Assembly: GCF_026262505.1 (NCBI RefSeq)
Contig: NC_067206.1
Coordinates: forward strand, 26,923,896 to 26,987,895
Origin: Trichomonas vaginalis G3
Lineage: Eukaryota; Parabasalia; Trichomonadida; Trichomonadidae
Direction: 5' to 3'
Length of the DNA stretch: 64,000 nt
Below are positions 57,376 through 64,000 of the stretch, piece by piece (the stretch's first letter is position 1; each line of letters starts with the position of its first letter). The position numbers and the translations under genes are program-made. Below the pieces are notes generated by a model. The model was not told the origin of the DNA, ran no database searches, and worked only from the letters and a program-made list of their open reading frames with translations.

Positions 57376-58352
57376 TTATCTTTTTGATGAAATAAGCTGC
57401 ATCAAGACAATAAAATACCTTTTTCTGCTCGAATAAATGTATGGAGTAATGTTTAATGGGAAAAACTGAATTATTTGATCAAAATTTCCATTGGCAAAAG
57501 GATTTTCATCACATATAAAATCGCCCTCATCTAAATCTTCTGTTTCACCAATGATATCTGCGTATTCATCAAAACTAACAGAATTAGCAGTAATATTACT
57601 TTTATTTTTCACGTATATTGTTACATAATTATGAACAATAAATTCGTTCACGTAAATGCATGAATTAGTAAAATTGTATATTCCATTGCGAAATATCAAA
57701 CTATTAATGCCTGGAAATTCACAATTATAAAAATTATTTTCTAATGCATCAAAACTGAAGTTTTCTCCAAGTAGCATCATATTATAATGTGTTGTATTCT
57801 TAGATTTGTCAATAAACAATGCTTCGGTTTCAGTCTCATTATGAAAAACAATAAAATGATCTGTGACACTTAAATCACCTTCAAGAAATCCTACGGACAT
57901 TTGTCGTGCATTATTTAATGTTAAGTTACTCATATTTTTCTCAATACTTCCAAACAACGTAACAATCGAATCAGATGCATTGCAATTATGAATAGATTCG
58001 TAATTGATGATATTTTTCTTTTTAGTATTAGTTAGTGAATGACAATGCTTGGAATTAAAATTATTAGTCGAGTAAATGTAATTTTGAATGATGTCGCCAT
58101 TCGAAATTATTAAAACAGATGATGGCTGAAGTAAATAGCTATTATGAATAAATTTACAATACTCAATAGAGTTATTAAAATTGGATTCAGCATTATTAAT
58201 TAAAATAGGAACTTGCTTACAGTTTCTGAAGGTGGAGCACTTGATATAATTGTTGTTTTCAACACTGAAAGTTCATTTTTGAACAAATTTATTAAATTTA
58301 GTTTCTTTGTTTCTGAAGAAATCGCTCCATGAATGATGCGATTGGAAACCAT
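57376..58352 (-). pseudogene. Broken beta-helix surface-protein gene (Pmp/BspA-like fragment)
   Basis: An ATG at 58352 opens MVSNRIIHGAISSETKKLN; near 58270-58290 the coding signal changes frame and continues for about 290 codons to a stop at 57376 (YIKCSTFRNCKQVPILINN, SIEYCKFIHNSYLLQPSSVL, IIQNYIYSTNN, SLIFRNGIYNFTNSCIYVNE). Short strands with repeated N, C and I/V are typical of right-handed beta-helix proteins such as the polymorphic-membrane-protein-like surface families of Trichomonas. The usual signal peptide and long repeat array with a C-terminal membrane anchor are missing, so this is a truncated and frameshifted remnant. The intact family is thought to act in adhesion. Confidence 0.6.
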
Positions 58353-58475
58353 ATCTACTTAATACTATGTTAGCAATTGAATATTAAAAATGAAATCATA
58401 TGTGAATGAGTTTTCATTCACAGAAAAATTTGAGAAAAAAATTTGATTTATGAAATTTCAATTCAAAAAGATATG

Positions 58476-59441
58476 TTATTGTGATAGCGCTAAGAATCCT
58501 GCAAAGAAAATGAATGAGGATGAGCTTAATTCTCTTCTTATGAATACTGAAGAAAGTTTCTGGAGTTGTCTTGCTCTGAAACATGCGATATCGGCTATAG
58601 ATCCGGATTCTGCAGTGATATTCATATCCACATTTGATTGATCAAGTAGATATTTAAGAACATCTAATTGAATAGACCAAACAGCTGCAAATAAAGGAGT
58701 TTCATTGCAATTAGTTACATCATTGATGTTAAAGAAATTTAGTGCATATTTCACACCTTCAGCATTTCCTGACAAACAAAAAGCATGGAGAATAGATTCA
58801 GCATCTGTTGTTCTATATCTCATATTTACTCTGTTCTTTTGAAGGCATTTTACAAGTTGTAAATCCCCTTCATATGCAGCCTTTATCAATGCATTTGATT
58901 GAAGCAATCTCCATTTCGTTCCTATGAACTCATAATAGATATCACCTTTAACATCTGTATATCCATTGTTAATTGCATATTTAATTGTTTCATTATCGCT
59001 TTCTTCTGCAGCAACTGTTAGTATTTTATAAATTCTATTAAGATTATCTACATTATTGATTCTGCTGCATTTCCTTAATGAGCTTATTAATTTTGGCTCT
59101 GATAATGTTCTTTCCGTGGAGTTAATGTATGATCTGAGAGAATTTTCCATGTCAGAAAACATTTTAAGACCTAAAATGTTTGAAAGAGAGTTAATCAATG
59201 ATAATGTATCAGAAATATTACTTCCTATAGTGATATTTGTGTTCCGTAGCATTTCAAATATTTCCTTTACAGTGAAATACCTTTTAATCCTACTAAATAC
59301 ATCTGAAAATTGAGATACTGGTAAATTTGCGTTTTTCATAATATTTCGCATTTCTTCAACGGTTCTCATCTGCATAAACTCTGCATCTCTTGAATATGTA
59401 TATATATTCTTGCCATAATATTGGAAGTCAATGTTAGACAT
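58476..59441 (-). CDS. Ankyrin-repeat protein, DUF3447-type, short member
   Basis: About 321 residues from the ATG at 59441 (MSNIDFQYYGKNIY); the frame is open upstream but without another ATG. The helical N-terminal module has LVSQF-type and LINSLSNILGLKMFSDMENS segments, then the linker VAAEESDNETIKYAINNGYT equivalent to that in the gene at 14145, and about three ankyrin repeats: NALIKAAYEGDLQLVKCLQK, SILHAFCLSGNAEGVKYALN and TPLFAAVWSIQLDVLKYLLD. The end is abrupt (SSSFIFFAGFLALSQ), so the last repeat may be lost. It is probably a cytosolic interaction protein. It lacks the first 110 or so residues of the longer relative. Confidence 0.8.
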   Translation of the reverse strand: MSNIDFQYYGKNIYTYSRDAEFMQMRTVEEMRNIMKNANLPVSQFSDVFSRIKRYFTVKEIFEMLRNTNITIGSNISDTLSLINSLSNILGLKMFSDMENSLRSYINSTERTLSEPKLISSLRKCSRINNVDNLNRIYKILTVAAEESDNETIKYAINNGYTDVKGDIYYEFIGTKWRLLQSNALIKAAYEGDLQLVKCLQKNRVNMRYRTTDAESILHAFCLSGNAEGVKYALNFFNINDVTNCNETPLFAAVWSIQLDVLKYLLDQSNVDMNITAESGSIADIACFRARQLQKLSSVFIRRELSSSSFIFFAGFLALSQ

Positions 59442-59474
59442 CGAAAAAAATGTAGTGGAAAAAAACCTTCTCAA

Positions 59475-60053
59475 AAATCACAAATGGAAATTGAATACAT
59501 TCAAATTTTTTTATTTCAATTTTGTCAAATAATGTGATAGTAATGCAATAATTACATTGACTCTGGCCTTTTAAAATATTGAGTATGATGGTTATTTTTT
59601 TTTGGTGGAAGATAACTTCATCATCTCATTTTCCATTATTTTTCACTACCAAATATGCCGAAGAATTTATCTATTTTAGTGAGATGAATCAAAATATTTT
59701 TTTCAAAACACCTTTAGCATTTTTTGACACTTACTGAAATAATTTTTTTTTGCAAAAATCATTCTGAAATCTATTCCATTTTACTTTATTTGAACCTTTG
59801 TTTTGATTTCGATCTATAATTTATACACAATCATTCAAAATTGACAAAAATTTCTTGTATATTGATTAAGAATGATAAAACAATGTTTGCATATTGATTA
59901 AAGGTGATAAAGATAATTTTTATATCAAATTTCCAGAGTGGAAATAATATTTTTATAGAATTTTGGAGTAAAATTTAAAAAATCATATAAATATAAAAAC
60001 CATAAGTGATATTAAGTTATTCGTAATATATATTCTATTTAAAAATAAGCAAA
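59475..60053. other. Intergenic, no gene seen
   Basis: About 580 bp of A+T-rich spacer between two minus-strand genes. No repeat or ORF recognised. Confidence 0.6.
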
Positions 60054-61622
60054 TTAAAGAAGATAATTCTTCTTGACTTCTTTCTTCTTCTGCTCGTCTG
60101 GGATTGTCTGTCCAGCACCATAAACTTCTATACCAGTCAACTTTCCTTCCTGGAGCTTCTTTACTTCGTTCATTACCTGGACTTCCGCTCCATCTTTTCC
60201 AGATTGTGAATAAAGGACACCTTTCTTTGCATCTCTCTTCTCCTGGTTCTTCTTGTAGTGCTGCTTGTACATTCTTCTGTCTGAACGCCTTTCTTGGTGG
60301 GTTTCTTCCGCTTCTCCCTTCATTTCGCGGGTTGTCTTGACCGGCTTCATGATCTCCTCCGGGGCCTTTGTGTCCTCTGGCCTACTTTCGGCATCAAGAG
60401 TAGCAGCGTCCTTGTTATTCGTAATTTGGATCTTTGTAGGTGGTCTTCTAGCCATAAATCGCTTTTCTGTAAATCTGTTGAGTTCGTGCTCGAGGGATTT
60501 CCACATTTCGATGGCTTCTGTTTGTTGTTGAGTGAATTGTGGTCCTTCATTCTGAAATTCTTCACGAGTTTTAGTAAGTTCTTCCTCGTAAAGTTCGGTA
60601 AGTGATTTCTTGCTTTTGGCGGATGATATTTGTTCAAGTTCTTGTGGATTTCGTGTTGGACGACGTTTTCTTACGACATCGTCGAAATTCATTGCTTCAA
60701 TACGTCTAATAAGAAGGGCTTCGAGTTCCTTGGCTGGTAATGGGTCAGGAGGCAAAGAATTCGAAACGGCAAAGTCAATTTCGATATCAGCCAAAGAATC
60801 CTTTGGACGATCGCCTGCAGAAGCTTCACCCATCAAGTGCCATGGCTTAGGTTCAAGCATTTGCTTCTCAATCTCAGAAATCTGTTGTTGAATTTCATCT
60901 TTCTCGCCTGTTTCTTCTGCTTCTTCGTCTTCCATGGCTTTGCGATTATCAGCATCCAAAGCATCTGGATCTTCATCGCCATAGAAGTCTTTGTATGACA
61001 TATATTTTGCATCGTCATTTTCACCGGCTTCTCCTTTAATAATTGCAGAAAGAGTATCGTCATCGTCTTCTTCACCTTCTGGAGCAAGTCCGTCTTCTTC
61101 TTCTCCGTACATATCTTCATCATCTTCTTCTTCAAGATTTTCATCAGAAAGATGAGCGTTTTGAATGCCATCTTTGTCGAATTCGAAGTCGCTGTAATTG
61201 TATTCTTCATCTTCTCCTTGTTTTTGTTCTTCTTCCTCGTTGTTTTCGTTAAAATCTTCTTCATTTTCTTGATTTTCATTGCGTTCTTTCAAAAGATTCT
61301 TAATATCTTCATCGTCTTCCTCATCTTCTTCTTCGTTTTGAATGTTTTCTTGATTTTCATGCTCTTCTTGTTGATTTAATTCTTCAATTGCATTTCTTGC
61401 TGATTCTAATACTGCTTTATTTTGTACATTGATTTGTTGCCAGATAGCGAATTGTCCGAAGCCTTTTGTGATTAATTTATCGAGTTTTCCGGCTGCATTT
61501 GGTGAAATTTCACTTTCTTTAGTGGCTGTGAAGAAAGCAGATGCCATCTCCAAGAAGAAATCTGCTTGTTCTTCATTTCCTCCAATGATGATCGAAGAGT
61601 CATTATGAATTTCCTCGAACAT
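60054..61622 (-). CDS. MPP10: U3 snoRNP / small-subunit processome protein Mpp10
   Basis: 522 residues from the ATG at 61622. An N-terminal helical part (ADFFLEMASAFFTATKES) leads to a long acidic region (EEDEEDDEDIKNLL, EENLEEEDDEDMYGEEEDG). The diagnostic Mpp10 block follows: MSYKDFYGDEDPD near 210, KPWHLMGEASAGDRPKDSLA near 268, DIEIDFAVSNSLPPDPLP, FDDVVRKRRPTRNP and SKKSLTELYEEEL. The C-terminus is basic (RRSDRRMYKQHYKKNQEKR). Mpp10 binds the U3 snoRNA particle with Imp3 and Imp4 in the nucleolus and is needed for 18S rRNA processing. It is a little shorter than the yeast protein (593). Identification rests mainly on the KPWHLMGE region. Confidence 0.93.
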   Translation of the reverse strand: MFEEIHNDSSIIIGGNEEQADFFLEMASAFFTATKESEISPNAAGKLDKLITKGFGQFAIWQQINVQNKAVLESARNAIEELNQQEEHENQENIQNEEEDEEDDEDIKNLLKERNENQENEEDFNENNEEEEQKQGEDEEYNYSDFEFDKDGIQNAHLSDENLEEEDDEDMYGEEEDGLAPEGEEDDDDTLSAIIKGEAGENDDAKYMSYKDFYGDEDPDALDADNRKAMEDEEAEETGEKDEIQQQISEIEKQMLEPKPWHLMGEASAGDRPKDSLADIEIDFAVSNSLPPDPLPAKELEALLIRRIEAMNFDDVVRKRRPTRNPQELEQISSAKSKKSLTELYEEELTKTREEFQNEGPQFTQQQTEAIEMWKSLEHELNRFTEKRFMARRPPTKIQITNNKDAATLDAESRPEDTKAPEEIMKPVKTTREMKGEAEETHQERRSDRRMYKQHYKKNQEKRDAKKGVLYSQSGKDGAEVQVMNEVKKLQEGKLTGIEVYGAGQTIPDEQKKKEVKKNYLL

Positions 61623-62279
61623 CACCTTTGGACTCTAAAATTTTTCACTTTTATCGTCACTAGATTTTGTGCTCTATAAAAGACATCAATGTTTCTCTCG
61701 AATTTAGAAAAAGAAAATATCGAATCTCATTATTCATCAATCATATATGCTCAATTTCAAACAGTTGACCTCAACGCCAATAATTCTCGAGTAACTTTTG
61801 CCCAAACCCTAACCATTATATTATATGTGCGATGTTACATAATTGCAAAGAAAGATAGCCGCATTTATTGCATAGTTCCTTTGATACGAATTAATTGTAA
61901 ATTAACACTTGGTTTTAACAGTGCATTTCTCTTTTTATTTTCATTTCAATGCAGGTACACACTATGATCTTGAAATATAAGAGTTTTGGAAATTATCAAA
62001 TTTATCTGCTCAAAAACTAAAGATCTTCATAGATGTTAAGAGAACCACTAGACATACATATAGTGTTTAATATAATGGTGCACATCAAGCTGGCATTTAT
62101 TCTTTATTCATCTAGTTATTATATGATTTACAACCCCATGAAATTTTAAAATTTTGTCAAAATCAGTGAATGTACCTTTCCTTTTAGTAAGCTAAATGTG
62201 GTCTCATCCCTTATGTGATGATAATGATATAATTTTTTTTATCTCAAAATCAGTGAGATGATTTTTTTTTACTTTTGAA
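61623..62279. other. Divergent spacer between MPP10 and the GCN2-like gene
   Basis: About 660 bp that must hold both promoters. A 92-codon frame at 61689-61967 lacks coding character and I do not call it. Nothing else seen. Confidence 0.55.
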
Positions 62280-64000
62280 ATGAATCGTGGTTATCAGGAA
62301 GAGATTGATGATATTTTGAAGGGTGAATTCACCTACGAAGGCATTATTTCTCCATATTCGGTAACTTTCAATCATAATGACAAGTCGATTCATTCATTAA
62401 AATTTATAATTCCTATTAAATATCCTCGTATACCTCCATCGGTATCATTCACAGAATCTAGCAAGAAGAAGAATAAAGATATATCAGATAATCCTGTAGA
62501 TACAAGTATTATTTCAAAAATTCTTCTTCAATCTAAAAATACAGATTACTTATCAACTATTGCTAACGAAATATCATTTCAACTCAAGGGTCATGGTAGT
62601 ACTATCGACCAAGCAGATCATATTTCCGATGCTTTTGAAACATTAAAACTTCAAATCCAAGCCAGGCTTGCCGAGGATTACAGAAAGCAATGGTTTTCAG
62701 AACAAAAGAATGCTCGCATTAATGTACAGCATAATTTTGTTGATTATGAGCAACAATTTCTTTTATATTCTCTCTATTCAGCATTGAATGGAGAAAAACC
62801 TCTAGAGAAGTGCAAAGAGTTTCTAGAGAAGAATTTCAATTTCTTTATGGAAAGCAAACCTACAAAAGACCAAATTGAAAATACAATCGTCGAAGCTTTC
62901 AGTCAAGACAATATCGCGCCATCAATCAAACAGTTATTTATAGTTCAGCGTAAATACATGAACGGAAAAGAAAATAATTTGTCTTCAAGATTTACTGATG
63001 ATTTTTCAATTATTTATCCATTTGGCGTCGGTTATATTAAAGCCAGTAACATTGTAGATAACAGAGTATACACAGTTCAATGCATGATCATCAAGAAACC
63101 CGAAGAAGAAAAAAAGATTAAAGAAGTCGTTAAAGCACTTACTTCTTTACAGCATCGCAACCTCGTTCGATACTACAACTCATGGGTAGAGACATGCGAT
63201 GGCGCTTTGGCCAAATTAATTAATGATGATTTCAAATTAGTCAAAAAGAACCAAAAGCGATCATTAACCCGCGAAGAAGCCATTGATTTCTCAACAATTA
63301 CTCAAGATTACGGCGAATTAGAGGAAGAAGAAGAAAATCCAGAAAACCCAGAGTTAACAACATATTTCTTTATCCAAACAGAATATTGCCACAACAGATC
63401 TCTCACAGATATCCTTCAGGACATGTCATATCCCGATATCAACAAATCAGAGATCACACGACAAATCTTAGAAATATTGCACTATATTCACAGCAATGGG
63501 ATTGTGCACAACAATCTTTCTACCGATTGTATATACGTTGATGACAACTACATCATCAAACTTGGTGGTTTTGGTCTTAATACCATTGTTAACCCAGACA
63601 GCGCAGTTAACACGAAAAGTGATATGGAATCATTTGCATATATCTTGTTCAAGCTTTTCTACACACGTTCTACGGAAACTACACTTGAAGACATCCGTCT
63701 TGGTAAGTTACCAACAGACTGGTCATTTGCATTCCCTATTGAAGCTAAGATTGTCTCATTATTAGTTCAGCCTAATAAACGTCCATCTGCACTTGATTTA
63801 CTTCAATGGAAAATCATCAAAACTAATCCTAAAGAGAAAACGAACAAAGACATTTCTAAATACATGGGTTTTTTAACATCAGAGTCGGAAAAGCCAGGTA
63901 AATATTTCCGCGAAGTTATTTCCACATTCTTTTCCGATACACGTCGTCTTCCATTCCGTTTTGACGATTTCCGAGAGTCTAGTAACAGCCAGAACCAAAC
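62280..64000 (+). CDS. GCN2-like protein, RWD plus degenerate kinase domain (partial)
   Basis: 573 residues to the window edge, open throughout. Residues 5-115 form an RWD domain (YQEEIDDILKGEFTYEG, then LKFIIPIKYPRIPPSVSF with the typical Y-P-x-x-P). A charged helical region leads to a kinase-like domain at about 235-525: VVKALTSLQHRNLVRYYNSW, TEYCHNRSLTDIL, ILHYIHSNGIVHNNLSTDCI and IIKLGGFGLN. The catalytic loop reads HNNLSTDC where HRDLKxxN is expected, and the metal-binding DFG is GFG, so it should be a pseudokinase. The visible end, FFSDTRRLPFRFDDFRE, could open a HisRS-like domain as in GCN2 (eIF2-alpha kinase of amino-acid starvation). The ATG at 62280 is the first in frame. Confidence 0.8.
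   Translation, partial: MNRGYQEEIDDILKGEFTYEGIISPYSVTFNHNDKSIHSLKFIIPIKYPRIPPSVSFTESSKKKNKDISDNPVDTSIISKILLQSKNTDYLSTIANEISFQLKGHGSTIDQADHISDAFETLKLQIQARLAEDYRKQWFSEQKNARINVQHNFVDYEQQFLLYSLYSALNGEKPLEKCKEFLEKNFNFFMESKPTKDQIENTIVEAFSQDNIAPSIKQLFIVQRKYMNGKENNLSSRFTDDFSIIYPFGVGYIKASNIVDNRVYTVQCMIIKKPEEEKKIKEVVKALTSLQHRNLVRYYNSWVETCDGALAKLINDDFKLVKKNQKRSLTREEAIDFSTITQDYGELEEEEENPENPELTTYFFIQTEYCHNRSLTDILQDMSYPDINKSEITRQILEILHYIHSNGIVHNNLSTDCIYVDDNYIIKLGGFGLNTIVNPDSAVNTKSDMESFAYILFKLFYTRSTETTLEDIRLGKLPTDWSFAFPIEAKIVSLLVQPNKRPSALDLLQWKIIKTNPKEKTNKDISKYMGFLTSESEKPGKYFREVISTFFSDTRRLPFRFDDFRESSNSQNQ

Noticed and set aside
60833-61279. 148-codon lysine-rich frame within MPP10
   Set aside because: It is the same acidic GAA/GAT tract read in another frame.
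61689-61967. 92-codon frame upstream of MPP10
   Set aside because: No initiator motif, no domain and atypical composition; lies in a divergent promoter spacer.

Overview
The window looks like nuclear DNA of a parabasalid protist, most likely Trichomonas vaginalis or a close relative. The DNA is strongly A+T rich. Long intronless genes start within a few bases of TCA-Y-W initiator-like motifs, for example before the genes at 14145, 21073, 30540, 35769, 41121 and 45328. The gene content also fits: DUF3447-type ankyrin proteins, LCAT-like lipases, a bacterial-type amidohydrolase and lactonase, and a small protein with a hydrogenosome-like presequence. The assignment is inference from composition, promoter motifs and families; no database was searched.

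Layout. Positions 1-5069 hold a partial multi-pass membrane protein (minus strand, running off the left edge), a coiled-coil protein whose start is unclear, and a beta-propeller lactonase. Positions 5070-6224 encode a coiled-coil protein with perfect 90-bp tandem repeats, behind a GC-rich hairpin. Positions 6410-11970 are an inserted mobile genome of about 5.5 kb. It has identical 471-bp terminal inverted repeats, a primase-polymerase/SF3 helicase gene, a phage-tail-collar-like fibre gene, two small unknown genes, and four about 90-bp repeats in inverted pairs flanking the helicase gene. No capsid gene, integrase or transposase is visible. This is the most unusual object here.

Positions 12247-21753 carry a small K/E-rich ORF, a membrane protein, an ankyrin protein, a thioredoxin-fold membrane protein, a YtcJ-like amidohydrolase and a candidate hydrogenosomal repeat protein. 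A 2.27-kb TTAA-flanked DNA element (21806-24078) fills nearly all the space between that gene and a convergent 1,282-residue ankyrin protein. Next come a tandem pair of LCAT-like lipases (the first lacks its catalytic end), tubulin cofactor D, a CAMK-like kinase, a frameshifted coiled-coil gene, and two short non-autonomous DNA elements (41218-42180 and 42825-43059).

The right third is conserved housekeeping: a homeodomain-like/WD40 protein, a Nudix ADP-sugar pyrophosphatase, a giant HEAT-like protein, exportin-1, the TFIIH helicase XPB, and Mpp10 of the U3 processome. Among these lie a broken beta-helix surface-protein gene and a second DUF3447-type ankyrin gene. The window ends inside a GCN2-like protein whose kinase domain lacks catalytic residues. 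Apart from the mobile element the genes are single eukaryotic transcription units with no operon-like logic. Several neighbouring pairs are divergent or convergent with short spacers. No tRNA, rRNA or CRISPR was seen.
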